A stretch of 64,000 nt of DNA from Bog-473 sp963766995 (GCA_963766995.1 CAVYCE010000002.1:372001-436000); one strand, 5' to 3'. Shown: positions 34,819-44,203, numbered from the stretch's first letter. Made by a program: numbers and translations. The notes: generated from the sequence alone by a model not told the origin.

Positions 34819-35958
34819 CTAACGAGGCAATCCCAATATGCGTCCGGCGATGATGTCGCGTTGAATCTCTGACGTGCCGCCGGCGATGCTGGCCGCCTGA
34901 CTCCACAGCCATTGACGGGCCCATGGTCCACCCAGCGACGACGTCGCATCCCGTCCACTGACTTGCAGTCCGGTGTCGGAGAGATGCTGCGTCATGGCTG
35001 TCCACATGAGCTTGACCCAGCTCGATTCGGGCCCAGGCTCCTCGCCCCGGCCGAGGCGCGTCAACGTGCGCAGATTGTGGAGTCGGAGCACTCCGAGGTC
35101 GATATAGGACTGCGCCAGCGCGTCGGCCACTATGGGGTCGTCGATGGCGCCATTTCTTTCGGCCTCACTGAACAAGCGGGCCAGATAGGTCTCATGCACC
35201 ACCTGCTCCTTGAACGGAAAGTTGGTGCCGCGCTCGTGAGCCAGCGTCGAACCGGCCACGGTCCATCCTTGGCCCTCGATGCCCACCAGTTGCTCGCTGG
35301 GCACAAAGACATCGGAGAGGAAGACCTCGTTGAACTCACTATCTCCGGTCATTTGCACCAAGGGGCGTACGTCGACGCCTGGGTCGGACATGTCGACGAT
35401 CAGAGCGGTGATGCCCTGTTGTCGAGCGCCGGTGCTGTCGGTGCGTGCGAGGCAGAGTCCCCAAGTGGCGAACTGGGCATAGGACGTCCACACCTTGCGA
35501 CCGGTCAACCGATAGCCGCCGTCCACCACTTCGGCCCTGGTGGCCAACGAAGCCAGGTCGCTGCCAGCGTCGGGCTCGCTGAAGAGTTGGCACCAGATCT
35601 CATCGGCCGACAGGATCGGCGGCAAGTATTGAGTGCGCTGGTCGTCAGTGCCGTGGGCCAGCAACGTTGGACCGACCAGATTGATGCCCACCCGGTTTAC
35701 GGGCTGGGGCGCCTGGGACCTGGCGTATTCGGTTTGATAAAGCGCCACCTGGACCGGGGTAGCGCTCCGTCCCCCGTATTGGCTGGGCCAGTGCACGCCC
35801 ACCCAACGCTCCGCTGCCAGCGTCGATTGCCACTCCTTGCCCCACGCCACCTCGTCGGCCAGGTCGACAAAGGCGGGGGGTCGCCGGAGGTGGTTGGAGA
35901 GCCACTCACGGAACGAGGTGGCAAACGCTTCGTCCTCTGGCTTCAGCGCTAGATCCAT
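34819..35958 (-). CDS. Acyl-CoA dehydrogenase
   Basis: A 379-residue FAD-dependent acyl-CoA dehydrogenase: middle-domain WCQLFSEPDAGSDLASLATR and GYRLTGRKVWTSYAQFA, and the C-terminal ASIAGGTSEIQRDIIAGRILGLPR. It introduces a 2,3-double bond in an acyl-CoA. ATG 35958 is supported by GAGG 7 nt upstream. It is most similar to the intact copy at 39450-40628. It is divergent from an acyl-CoA ligase across the operator at 35979-35992, so ligase and dehydrogenase are probably co-regulated. Confidence 0.93.
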   Translation of the reverse strand: MDLALKPEDEAFATSFREWLSNHLRRPPAFVDLADEVAWGKEWQSTLAAERWVGVHWPSQYGGRSATPVQVALYQTEYARSQAPQPVNRVGINLVGPTLLAHGTDDQRTQYLPPILSADEIWCQLFSEPDAGSDLASLATRAEVVDGGYRLTGRKVWTSYAQFATWGLCLARTDSTGARQQGITALIVDMSDPGVDVRPLVQMTGDSEFNEVFLSDVFVPSEQLVGIEGQGWTVAGSTLAHERGTNFPFKEQVVHETYLARLFSEAERNGAIDDPIVADALAQSYIDLGVLRLHNLRTLTRLGRGEEPGPESSWVKLMWTAMTQHLSDTGLQVSGRDATSSLGGPWARQWLWSQAASIAGGTSEIQRDIIAGRILGLPR

Positions 35959-35978
35959 TGCTGCACCTCGGCGCACCC

Positions 35979-35992
35979 TGACATCGGTGTCA
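35979..35992. promoter_or_regulatory. Operator palindrome TGACAYNNGTGTCA, copy 2
   Basis: TGACATCGGTGTCA, centred in the divergent gap between the acyl-CoA dehydrogenase (20 nt from its ATG) and the acyl-CoA ligase. One site can control both genes. Confidence 0.75.
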
Positions 35993-36024
35993 CGTTAGTG
36001 GGGCCCAGAGGTATGGTGCCCGGC

Positions 36025-37539
36025 GTGACGGCCCGCCTCCGTGCCACCTGGGTGCCTCATCTGGCCCAGCAGTATCGAGCACCAGGGGGGCCATGGGACG
36101 GGCCGAACCTCGACGCGTTGCTGTCGGCCAACTCCGGCGAAGTGGTTGATGGCGACACCCGCCTCGGTCCAGCCGCCATGGAAGATCTGGTGGCCCGATT
36201 GGCCGGCGGCCTCCGCTTCAGAGGTGTTCGGCGGGGCGAAGCCGTGGCCTGGCAAGTACCCAACAGCCTCGCTGCCGCCGCCTTGACCCGCGCCTGCTGG
36301 CGTATTGGCGCTGTGGCCGCTCCTTTGCTGCATTCCTTCGGTGCGTCCGAGGTGGCCGGCGCATTGGGACAAATCGATCCGGCCCTCGTGCTCGAACTCA
36401 ATCAAGCCCAGTTCTCTGATCCCGTCGCTCTCGATGCCGCTTTTGGTGGCCCACCGATTCGATCCGGCGTGATATCGCCACGGCCATCGGACATTGCCGT
36501 CGTGCTCTTCACCTCTGGCTCAACCGGCACCCCCAAGGCGGTCCTGCACTCACACCGGGGGCTGAGCTGGAAAGCCACACTGATGACCCAAGTGCATGGA
36601 CTTGGTCCGAGCGATGCCGTGTTGATGCCGGCACCGATGGCCCACATTTCCGGGTTGCTCAACGGGGTGCTTGTCTCAGGCGCTGCTGGCATGCGAACCG
36701 TATTGGTTCGCAAATTTGACCCGGCCGATGCGTTGCATTTGGTAGCACGGGATCGGATCAGCTTCCTGGCCGGACCTCCCACCTTCTTCGTGGCCATGGC
36801 TGCGGCCATGGGAGAGCATGGACCGACCGATGTATCGTCCATTCGCCTCGTCTCGAGTGGCGGAGCTTCGGTCACTCCGGCCTTCGTCGAGGAAACAGCT
36901 CGCACATTCGATTGCCGCGTCAAACGCACCTATGGCTCGACAGAAGCGCCGACCGTGACCACCAGCACCAGTGACGATCCCTTCGAGAAAGCGCGTGACA
37001 CCGATGGGCGAGCCGTTGGCCTGGTCGAACTTCGAGTGGTGCACCCCGAGACGCGGCGTACCGTCGCCGCGGGCAAGAAGGGTGAACTGTGGGTACGTGG
37101 CCCCGAAATGTTTGCCGGATACGCCGAGGTCGCGCAGACATCGGCCGCCTTGGCTCATGGGGGCTGGTTCCGGACCGGCGATCTGGCCACGGTGGACGAT
37201 GAAGGTTGGCTCCGCATCGTGGGACGGTTGAAGGACATCATCATCCGAGGTGGTGAGAACATTTCGGCCTCTGAAGTCGAGGCCGCCCTCGAAGCCCACC
37301 CCTCAATTCGCCAGGCCGTTGCCGTCGGATACCCGGATCCGCTCATGGGCGAACGGGTTGCTGCCTACGTGGTGGCCACCGCTCCCTTCGACTTAGCCCA
37401 GTGCCGCGCCTGGTTCGAGCAGCGGGGCGTGGCCAAATTCAAGACGCCCGAACGCGTCGAGCAGCTTGACGAGCTTCCACTCCTGGGTTCGGGTAAACCC
37501 AACCGCGCCGAGCTACAACAGCGAGCCGCAGACAGATAA
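36025..37539 (+). CDS. Acyl-CoA ligase (AMP-binding)
   Basis: A 504-residue ANL-superfamily enzyme. P-loop TSGSTGTPKAV near 162-172, adenine loop YGSTEAPT, hinge GRLKDIIIRGGENI near 400 and the catalytic Lys in LGSGKPNRAEL near the end. It activates a carboxylic acid to an acyl-CoA via acyl-AMP. GTG 36025 chosen with AGAGGT upstream; ATG 36013 abuts that site. It is divergent from an acyl-CoA dehydrogenase. Substrate undetermined; the size fits a medium- or short-chain acid or a steroid-type acid ligase. Confidence 0.9.
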   Translation: MTARLRATWVPHLAQQYRAPGGPWDGPNLDALLSANSGEVVDGDTRLGPAAMEDLVARLAGGLRFRGVRRGEAVAWQVPNSLAAAALTRACWRIGAVAAPLLHSFGASEVAGALGQIDPALVLELNQAQFSDPVALDAAFGGPPIRSGVISPRPSDIAVVLFTSGSTGTPKAVLHSHRGLSWKATLMTQVHGLGPSDAVLMPAPMAHISGLLNGVLVSGAAGMRTVLVRKFDPADALHLVARDRISFLAGPPTFFVAMAAAMGEHGPTDVSSIRLVSSGGASVTPAFVEETARTFDCRVKRTYGSTEAPTVTTSTSDDPFEKARDTDGRAVGLVELRVVHPETRRTVAAGKKGELWVRGPEMFAGYAEVAQTSAALAHGGWFRTGDLATVDDEGWLRIVGRLKDIIIRGGENISASEVEAALEAHPSIRQAVAVGYPDPLMGERVAAYVVATAPFDLAQCRAWFEQRGVAKFKTPERVEQLDELPLLGSGKPNRAELQQRAADR

Positions 37540-37591
37540 TTGCGCTCTCAGTGACGCAATCGTGACCGGTCGTGGGGTTAGCGTAGGCACC

Positions 37592-38224
37592 ATGGCCCAT
37601 CGCAATCGGATTCCCCAGGGCCTGCTTGCCATTTTGACTGTGCTGACTGCCCTCTTCGCGGTGATCGGTTTCCGCTCCGCTCCACACACATCTGATCTCG
37701 TCGTGCAGAACGCGGCGGATCAGACCTATACGTCCAATTCCTTCACCCTTGACCTCATCTTCACCGTCGCCTCAGGACAAGGTGGGGGCGTGCTGAAGCA
37801 GGTTCGCCGGATCGACTATCGGTCACCGAGCGACTTGATGGTGTACCAGGTGTCGCCCAACGCCAAGGTGCTGGGTCGGATCGTTCCAGCCAAAATCGAT
37901 GCCAGCATCGATGAGTACGAAAAGGTGACACAGGGCAACGCCCACTGGATCCAGCACGGCAATACGTTTACCCGCACCGAATCGCTGGTGACCTACACCT
38001 CGCGCACCGAGCCCGTGACCACCAGTCGCACCATCAGCAATGTGGCCGGCGTGGTGTACGAGACCGCCACTCTCAGTTCCGGCTACCTGGTGTCGGTCGT
38101 CCTCAATGTGGTGGTGCCGAACCAGACACTGGCAGGAGGACAGCAGGCGCCCGGGGCCAAAATCGGCGAGACGTACGAACTCGAGAAGATCAATGGGAAC
38201 CCCGTCAGTTCGCTTGACCACTAA
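37592..38224 (+). CDS. Hypothetical membrane-anchored protein
   Basis: A 210-residue protein with an N-terminal hydrophobic anchor or signal (LLAILTVLTALFAVIGF) followed by a hydrophilic, beta-rich exported domain (TSNSFTLDLIFTVASGQGGG, FTRTESLVTYTSRTEPVTTS). No family recognised. A longer frame beginning at 37466 overlaps the ligase and is rejected. It starts 53 nt after the ligase stop, and its stop overlaps the convergent acyl-CoA dehydrogenase by 4 nt. The pattern would fit a small lipoprotein-like or pilus-like exported protein, but it has no lipobox Cys. Confidence 0.7.
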   Translation: MAHRNRIPQGLLAILTVLTALFAVIGFRSAPHTSDLVVQNAADQTYTSNSFTLDLIFTVASGQGGGVLKQVRRIDYRSPSDLMVYQVSPNAKVLGRIVPAKIDASIDEYEKVTQGNAHWIQHGNTFTRTESLVTYTSRTEPVTTSRTISNVAGVVYETATLSSGYLVSVVLNVVVPNQTLAGGQQAPGAKIGETYELEKINGNPVSSLDH

Positions 38225-39378
38225 TTGATGCTGTGACCCTCCGCCAGACGCTGGCGTAGGAGAGTGGCAATACGGTCTCGGTGCCAGGCGGCGTCACCGA
38301 AAGTGACTTGGTCAAGCTGAGCCCGCTTCACGAAGAGGTGCATGTCGTGCTCCCAGGTGAAGCCGATGCCACCGTGGCACTGCAGCCCTGCTCCCATGAC
38401 CCGACGGGACGCATCGGTACACCATGCCTTGGCCATGCTGGCCGCCATTGAGCGTTCACGATCATCGGCAGCGGTGCACCAAGCGGCGTAGTACGCGGTC
38501 GACCGCATGCCCTCCACATCGACGAGCGCATCGGCCAGCTTGTGCTTAATGGCCTGGAACGACCCGATGGGTTTGCCGAACTGAACCCGATCTTTGGCGT
38601 ATTCCACGGTCATCGACAGCACCCTGTCGGCTCCGCCCAACATCTCGGCGCTGTACGCCGTGGCGGCCCGGTCGATCAACAGAGCAGCATCAAGCGGACC
38701 GCCGATCTGAAATGCCGGGGCCGACGTGATGAACAGCTCACCCAGTTCACGTGTTCGATCCATGGCCGCCAGCGGCACTGGTCGCCCAATGACCGACAGA
38801 TCGACGGCGTAGACGTTGTTCCCGACAATGACGGCCACGTCCGCTGAGGGTGCATAAAGGGTCGGACCGGCGTTCACCGAAATGGTGCAGTGCTCCCCCT
38901 GTCCGCTGATCGAGATGCTGGACGGATCGGTGACGAAGGCGACGCAGCCGACCGCTGCTCCGGTGGAGAGGGCGTCCCGCCACTTCTCAGTGCCAGGCAA
39001 TTCCCGCGCCCCTGGACGGCTGAGGGCCCCCAGTGCCAACAAGGTCGGCAGAAACGGAGCGGCCACCAGACGCCGGCCGATCTGCTCGCACAACACAGCC
39101 ACTTCGACCATGCCGAAATCCAACCCGCCATCGGCTTCAGGCAGCTCCAGCGCCAGCCATCCTTGCTCGGCCATTCCCTGCCACACCTTGTGGTCGAAGC
39201 CACTGGGCGCATCGGTCGTCGAAGGTCCACCTTCGGTGTCGCCCGCTCCGGGCAAGGTGCCGACCACTACCCCGTCACCGACACGTGCCCGCAAGGCGTC
39301 GTGATCGGCCGCGCTTTCAAGGAACGCTGCCGCGGCGTCCCGCAACGCCTCCTGGTCGCTTGAGAGGTCGAAGTCCAC
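38221..39378 (-). CDS. Acyl-CoA dehydrogenase (FadE-like)
   Basis: A 385-residue acyl-CoA dehydrogenase with a shorter, divergent middle domain: WLALELPEADGGLDFGMVEV, YAKDRVQFGKPIGSFQAIKH and LQCHGGIGFTWEHDMHLFVKR. Proteins of this type often act as one subunit of a heteromeric alpha2beta2 dehydrogenase, as in mycobacterial steroid catabolism. I use GTG 39378 (MDFDLSSDQEAL) so that the operator at 39403 lies outside the gene; the frame extends to 39417. It is divergent from the dehydrogenase at 39450, and the two may form the heteromer. Confidence 0.9.
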   Translation of the reverse strand: MDFDLSSDQEALRDAAAAFLESAADHDALRARVGDGVVVGTLPGAGDTEGGPSTTDAPSGFDHKVWQGMAEQGWLALELPEADGGLDFGMVEVAVLCEQIGRRLVAAPFLPTLLALGALSRPGARELPGTEKWRDALSTGAAVGCVAFVTDPSSISISGQGEHCTISVNAGPTLYAPSADVAVIVGNNVYAVDLSVIGRPVPLAAMDRTRELGELFITSAPAFQIGGPLDAALLIDRAATAYSAEMLGGADRVLSMTVEYAKDRVQFGKPIGSFQAIKHKLADALVDVEGMRSTAYYAAWCTAADDRERSMAASMAKAWCTDASRRVMGAGLQCHGGIGFTWEHDMHLFVKRAQLDQVTFGDAAWHRDRIATLLRQRLAEGHSIN

Positions 39379-39402
39379 GGCGGCGAAGCTTACGGCCTTC
39401 CC

Positions 39403-39416
39403 TGACACGGGTGTCA
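39403..39416. promoter_or_regulatory. Operator palindrome TGACAYNNGTGTCA, copy 3
   Basis: TGACACGGGTGTCA, a perfect palindrome in its arms, between two divergent acyl-CoA dehydrogenase genes (starts at 39378 and 39450). Confidence 0.8.
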
Positions 39417-39449
39417 CCCTTTGGGCCGCTGTGCCATGCTGGTCAGCCC

Positions 39450-40628
39450 ATGGATCTGCGCACCACGGCGGAGCAGGAAACCCTGCGGAGCGAGTTTCGC
39501 ACTTGGCTCAAGGAGCACCTGCCGTGGCCCTACGGCGAGGGGCTCCCACCCCGATTCGACGACCTGGGCGAGACGGTGGCATTCGGCCGGAAATGGCAGG
39601 CGTCGCTGGCCGCCAACCGCTGGGTGGGCGTCACTTGGCCCGAGGAGCTGGGTGGCCGCGGCCTGGGCGCGCTGGAGAATTACGTGGTGATTGAGGAGCT
39701 GGCCCGAGCCAGGGCCCCGGAGCTGGTGGGCCGCATTGGTATCAACCTGGTCGGGCCCACGCTGCTGGCCCACGGCACGGACGAACAGCGCCACACCTTC
39801 CTCCCCCGGATCCTCTCGGCCGTCGAGTTGTGGTGCCAATTGTTCAGCGAGCCCGACGCCGGCAGCGACCTGGCATCGCTCACCACCAAGGCGGTGCCAG
39901 TAGAGGGTGGTTATCGAGTGACCGGCCGCAAGGTCTGGACGTCGTACGCCCAATTCGCTGACTGGGGATTGTGCCTGACTCGATCGGACCCCCACGCGCC
40001 CAAGCGCCAGATGGGCATCACGGCCCTCATCATCGATATGCATGCCGACGGCGTGGCGGTGCACCCTTTAGTGCAGTCCACGGGCGAGGCGGAGTTCAAC
40101 GAGGTCGAATTGGATGACGTCTTCGTGCCCGACGAGCGCCGAGTTGGGGCCGAGGGCAATGGGTGGACTGTGGCCAACTCCACGTTGACGCATGAACGCG
40201 GCATCAATCCGCGTCAGCTGGTCATCCATTCGCAGCTCATTGAAGAGCTGCTCCGACTGGCCGAGTCCAATGGCAGCTTCGACAACTGGCGCCTGCGACA
40301 GCAACTGGCCCAGGCGGCCACGGAAGTGCGGCTCTTCCAGATTCACAACTGGCGTTCGCTGACCCGGTTGTCCAAAGGAGAAGCACCCGGCCCAGAGGGC
40401 AGCGCCCTCAAGTTGTACTGGAGCGAAATGTCCAAGCGGCTGCACCAGACCGCCATGGACGTGCTGGGCCCGGCCTCTCCCCTGTGGCAAGACGCACCGG
40501 GCAACCCGGCCAATGGTGCCTGGCAGCGCTCGTGGCTGTACTACCAAGCCTCCTCCATCTTCGCTGGTACCAACGAAATCCAGCGCACGCTGGTGGGTGA
40601 GCGTGTGCTCGGACTGCCCCGAGACTGA
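39450..40628 (+). CDS. Acyl-CoA dehydrogenase
   Basis: A 392-residue acyl-CoA dehydrogenase: GVTWPEELGGRGLGALENYVV, WCQLFSEPDAGSDLASLTTK, GYRVTGRKVWTSYAQFADWG and SSIFAGTNEIQRTLVGERVLGLPRD. Close to the copy at 34819. ATG 39450 follows the operator by 33 nt; the longer frame to 39033 is antisense to the neighbour and not used. It is the first gene of a likely operon with enoyl-CoA hydratase and CoA transferase. Confidence 0.93.
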   Translation: MDLRTTAEQETLRSEFRTWLKEHLPWPYGEGLPPRFDDLGETVAFGRKWQASLAANRWVGVTWPEELGGRGLGALENYVVIEELARARAPELVGRIGINLVGPTLLAHGTDEQRHTFLPRILSAVELWCQLFSEPDAGSDLASLTTKAVPVEGGYRVTGRKVWTSYAQFADWGLCLTRSDPHAPKRQMGITALIIDMHADGVAVHPLVQSTGEAEFNEVELDDVFVPDERRVGAEGNGWTVANSTLTHERGINPRQLVIHSQLIEELLRLAESNGSFDNWRLRQQLAQAATEVRLFQIHNWRSLTRLSKGEAPGPEGSALKLYWSEMSKRLHQTAMDVLGPASPLWQDAPGNPANGAWQRSWLYYQASSIFAGTNEIQRTLVGERVLGLPRD

Positions 40629-40671
40629 GTGCGTTCACCGCTCCAGTGCGCAATGGCGAGAGGATGAAGCA

Positions 40672-41517
40672 ATGACAGGCACATTCAAGACGATTCTCTA
40701 CGAGGCCGACAGGGCGGTGGCCACCATCACCATGAACCGTCCGGACATGGCCAACGCGCAGGACAGCACGCTGATAGACGAACTCGATGCCGCGTTCGAC
40801 TTGGCCGATGCCGATGACGACATCCGCGTGGTGATCCTGGCCGGCGCCGGAAAGCACTTCTCCTCTGGCCATGATCTCAAGGCCATTGTGGGCGACGGCG
40901 AGAAGGACGAGTGGGTCCAGATGCGCGAGACGCCCGAGGGGAAATTCCACCACGAGAAGACCATGTATTACGAGCGGTGCCTGCGCATCCATGATTTCCG
41001 GAAACCCACCATCGCCGCCGTGCAAGGCAGCTGTGTGGCGGCCGGCCTGATGCTGGCCGCCATGTGCGATCTCATCGTGGCGGCCGACGACGCCGTGTTT
41101 TCCAATCCCGTGCTGCGCTTGTCCGGTGCTGGGGTGGAGCTGCTGGTCGAGCCCTGGGAGCTCGGCATCCGCAAGGCCAAGGAGTTCCTGTTGACCGGTG
41201 ACACCATTGACGCGCAGGAGGCCTGGCGGCTGGGATTGGTCAATCGGGTGGTGCCGCGGGATGCATTGGCCGCCAGTGCACGTCAACTGGCCGACCGCGT
41301 TGCACTCGTTCCGCCGGTCACGGCCCAGACCGTGAAGGACACCATCAATCACACCGCCGATCTCATGGGCAAGCGGGATGCCCTGAAGTACCACTTCATG
41401 GCCCACCACTGGGTGCACAACTCGTCCACCGCGCTCAACGCACTGGCCGCTCGCAAAGAGAAGGGCTCCATGAAAGAGGTCTTTGCCGAGCGGGATCAGG
41501 GTCACCCGGGCGCATGA
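40672..41517 (+). CDS. Enoyl-CoA hydratase/isomerase family protein
   Basis: A 281-residue crotonase-fold protein: VATITMNRPDMANAQDSTLI, oxyanion-hole AGKHFSSGHDLKAI and AAVQGSCVAAGLMLAAMCDLIVAADDA. In canonical hydratases the second loop carries a catalytic Glu (GGGCEL); here that loop reads CVAAGLMLA, so the reaction may be isomerisation or hydrolysis rather than standard hydration. GAGAGGA precedes ATG 40672. The 3' end overlaps the CoA-transferase gene by 4 nt (ATGA). Pathway: the beta-oxidation-like step after the upstream dehydrogenase. Confidence 0.9.
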   Translation: MTGTFKTILYEADRAVATITMNRPDMANAQDSTLIDELDAAFDLADADDDIRVVILAGAGKHFSSGHDLKAIVGDGEKDEWVQMRETPEGKFHHEKTMYYERCLRIHDFRKPTIAAVQGSCVAAGLMLAAMCDLIVAADDAVFSNPVLRLSGAGVELLVEPWELGIRKAKEFLLTGDTIDAQEAWRLGLVNRVVPRDALAASARQLADRVALVPPVTAQTVKDTINHTADLMGKRDALKYHFMAHHWVHNSSTALNALAARKEKGSMKEVFAERDQGHPGA

Positions 41518-42716
41518 GCGGCCCACTGAGTGGCATCCGTGTCATTGACGCGGGCACCAGAATTTCCGCTCCTTTCTGCGCCGGACTCCTGGGCGAATTG
41601 GGCGCGGACGTCATAAAAGTGGAGTTGCCCAATGAAGGCGACTTCATGCGCAGCATGGGACCATTCGTGCCGATGGAGGATGGCCCGGACTACTCCTTGT
41701 CGTGGTCGGTGGAAGGTCGAGGACGACGTGGGGCCACCTGCGACCTACGACACCCAGAGGGCAAGGAACTGTTTAAGCGTCTTTGCGCCACCGCTGATGT
41801 CCTATGCGAAAACTTCCGGCCCGGGACCATGGAGAAGTGGGCGCTGGGACCAGAGGACCTGGCCCCTGAATTGGTCTACGTGCGCATCAGCGTCTTCGGA
41901 CAGTCAGGCCCCTACGCTCCTCGGCCAGGACTCGACCGTCTGGGCATCGCTTTTGGCGGCCTCCTTCATTTGACGGGTGACCCTGATCGACCGCCGGTGC
42001 GGCCCGGAGTCACAGTGTCGGACTACCTCACAGGCGTGTTCGCCGCCTTTGCCGCGGTCTCATCGTTGTATGGCCGCGACCGGGACAAGGGCGGCATCGG
42101 CGATGTCATCGATGCTCCGCTCTACGGGTCCATTTTGCGCATTCTGGAGTGGACCTTGGCCGGCTATGACCGGCTCGGGATCGTCCGCCAGCGCGAGGGC
42201 AACCGACTGTCGCACTCGGCTCCCCTGGACAACTACCCCACCGCCGACGGTTTCTTCGTGTGCATTGTGGCGGGTTCTGACGCCAACTTCTCGCGGCTGT
42301 GCGCTGCCATGGGCCAACCGGAATTGGCCAAGGATCCCCGCTTCGCCACGCTGGCCGAGCGGGCGGCCCGGGGCGGCGAGATCAACGGGATGGTGGCCGA
42401 CTGGACTTCGTCGCTCAACGCCGAGGAGATCACCGTTCGTTGCGTGGCCCACGACGTGCCCATCGGCACCGCCTATAGCGCCGAGGACATTTTCAATGAC
42501 CCGCACATGTCCGCCAGGGGCGACCTGGTCTCGGTGGACGACCCGGTGATTGGACCCGTGCGCCAGCAGGCGCCCTTCCCACGCCTGCGGCGCCACCCCA
42601 CCCCCGTGCCGCGAGGCGCGCCCAGGCTGGGCGAGCACAACCGTGAGGTCTGGTGCGATGTAGTCGGTCTCAGTGAAGACGAACTGTCAGACCTGATGTC
42701 CCGGGGTGTGATTTAG
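41514..42716 (+). CDS. CoA-transferase family III (CaiB/BaiF type)
   Basis: A 400-residue class III CoA transferase: GIRVIDAGTRISAPFCAGLLGELGADVIKVE, ENFRPGTMEKWALGPEDL, RISVFGQSGPYAPRPGLD (the catalytic Asp lies in this segment) and GVTVSDYLTGVFAAFA. It moves CoA between carboxylic acids and can replace an ATP-dependent ligase in acid activation. The start overlaps the hydratase stop; the end overlaps the convergent repeat protein by 4 nt. Confidence 0.93.
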   Translation: MSGPLSGIRVIDAGTRISAPFCAGLLGELGADVIKVELPNEGDFMRSMGPFVPMEDGPDYSLSWSVEGRGRRGATCDLRHPEGKELFKRLCATADVLCENFRPGTMEKWALGPEDLAPELVYVRISVFGQSGPYAPRPGLDRLGIAFGGLLHLTGDPDRPPVRPGVTVSDYLTGVFAAFAAVSSLYGRDRDKGGIGDVIDAPLYGSILRILEWTLAGYDRLGIVRQREGNRLSHSAPLDNYPTADGFFVCIVAGSDANFSRLCAAMGQPELAKDPRFATLAERAARGGEINGMVADWTSSLNAEEITVRCVAHDVPIGTAYSAEDIFNDPHMSARGDLVSVDDPVIGPVRQQAPFPRLRRHPTPVPRGAPRLGEHNREVWCDVVGLSEDELSDLMSRGVI

Positions 42717-44203
42717 AGCAGCAGTCGACCGAGGTACGGCGCTCCACCGAAGTTGAAGATGCCGCCGTCTTGGGCCACCAGCCAGTAGCCACCGTTGAGG
42801 AGGTCTTCGACCATCCCGACCACCGGGGCTACCAACGACGTGCCTCCCATAGAGCCCTCGAAGACGGCCTTGCCGTAGTCGAACACCCCGCCATCGGAAG
42901 CCTCGAAGCGATAGCCCGTGCCACTTTCCAACGCCTCCATGCCGACGATCGGTCTGGTCAACGCGATGCTGCCGGTGCTGCCGAAGAAGGGTGCACCGAA
43001 ACTGAAGATGCCGCCGTCCGAGGCCACCAACCAGTAGCCACCCGTCTGCACATCCGATGACATCCCGACGATGGGCTTGTTCAGTGGCTTGCCACCCATG
43101 CTCCCGTGAAAGAGGGCGTCGCCGTAGGCGAAGATGCCACCGTCAGAAGCGACGAGCCAATACCCCCGGCCATCCGGCGTGGAGGTCATGCCGACGATGG
43201 GTCGCACCAGCGGCAGCGCTCCGGCACTGCCGTAGAACGCAGCATCGCCATAGTTGAAGATGCCCCCGTCGGCGGCCACCAACCAGTAGCCCAGGCCATT
43301 GGGCGTCGAAGCGATACCCACGATGGGTGAGTTCAACGTGTGACCCACCATGGAGCCGAAGTTCTGAGCCGACCCGAAGGCAGTGACGTCTCCGTCGGCC
43401 TCGGCCTCCCAGTAGCCCTGCCCGTTCGGCATGGCGGCGATGCCAATGACGCGGGCCGCGGCCACCACCTGGGTGTACACCTCGCCCCATGTCATGGTCA
43501 CATCGCTGGGTACACCGTTGCAGTCGCCGGCCATCTCGCCAGTGATGGATCCGCCGACGTAGCCCGTGGGTGAGAAAGCGGCGCCCATGGACAACACCGG
43601 CGCGCTGCCGTTGGGGCAGTTGGCGAACTGGTGCAGGATGATGTCGCGGTGGCCCCAGCACTCGTCGAGGTTGAGGAGGTTGCAGGCTGCGTTCGAGGTG
43701 GCGCTGAGAAGGCCGCCCCACCCATCGTCGTACATCCAGTAGTAGTCAGCTTCAATGACGTTGGCGAGACCTCCAGCCCAGATGCCACCGCCCCAGCCGT
43801 AGTCGCCCACTCCCGTCAGGGTGCTGGGAAACGGCGGGTCCGTGCCTTGGTCCGCTCCGGTCTGGGCGTAACTGGACAGTTCGCTGGTCATGTACTCGAT
43901 CGGAGCCTCGCCCCGAGCGATCCGCTCGAGGTTGACCATGATGAACACCTGTTCGGGAATGGGGAGGCTCTCCACCATTCCTTCCGAAATGGGCATCGGG
44001 ACGACGCCTTCGGCAGCACGGGCGGTGTCGATCGATGTCAGGAAGTCTGAACTACTCGGAGCGATGTTCGCTCCAGGGTTGTTCGGCGGCAGGATTCCTG
44101 CCGCTCCAGCATCGACTGTCCCTCCAGCCGCGATGAGTGTCCCGGTCAGTGCCAGTACACGTATGGTCATTTTCACGGCTCCACCGCCGTTACGGATCCG
44201 CAT
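42713..44203 (-). CDS. Secreted CAP-like protein with six GYWLVASDGGIF repeats
   Basis: A 496-residue exported protein. Signal peptide VLALTGTLIAAGGTVDAGAAG, then an N-terminal domain with a CAP/SCP-like beginning (IPEQVFIMVNLERIARGEAP) and Cys residues. From residue ~255 come six tandem repeats of about 41 residues, each of the form GM.STPDGRGYWLVASDGGIF.YGDA.F.GS.G...L..PIV. The repeats resemble a beta-propeller-like array and are characteristic of Acidimicrobiia surface proteins. AGGGGGA lies 6 nt before ATG 44203; ATG 44170 (with GGAG) is an alternative. It probably binds cell-wall or carbohydrate ligands; this is inferred only. Confidence 0.85.
   Translation of the reverse strand: MRIRNGGGAVKMTIRVLALTGTLIAAGGTVDAGAAGILPPNNPGANIAPSSSDFLTSIDTARAAEGVVPMPISEGMVESLPIPEQVFIMVNLERIARGEAPIEYMTSELSSYAQTGADQGTDPPFPSTLTGVGDYGWGGGIWAGGLANVIEADYYWMYDDGWGGLLSATSNAACNLLNLDECWGHRDIILHQFANCPNGSAPVLSMGAAFSPTGYVGGSITGEMAGDCNGVPSDVTMTWGEVYTQVVAAARVIGIAAMPNGQGYWEAEADGDVTAFGSAQNFGSMVGHTLNSPIVGIASTPNGLGYWLVAADGGIFNYGDAAFYGSAGALPLVRPIVGMTSTPDGRGYWLVASDGGIFAYGDALFHGSMGGKPLNKPIVGMSSDVQTGGYWLVASDGGIFSFGAPFFGSTGSIALTRPIVGMEALESGTGYRFEASDGGVFDYGKAVFEGSMGGTSLVAPVVGMVEDLLNGGYWLVAQDGGIFNFGGAPYLGRLLL

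Noticed and set aside
34808..34819. Palindrome GACCA-AC-TGGTC between convergent stops
   Set aside because: Lies across the ends of inositol synthase and the acyl-CoA dehydrogenase; arms are only 5 bp and no regulatory reason was found.
34912..35952. Long plus-strand open frame opposite an acyl-CoA dehydrogenase
   Set aside because: Same reason: fully antisense to a gene with family motifs and without recognisable domains.
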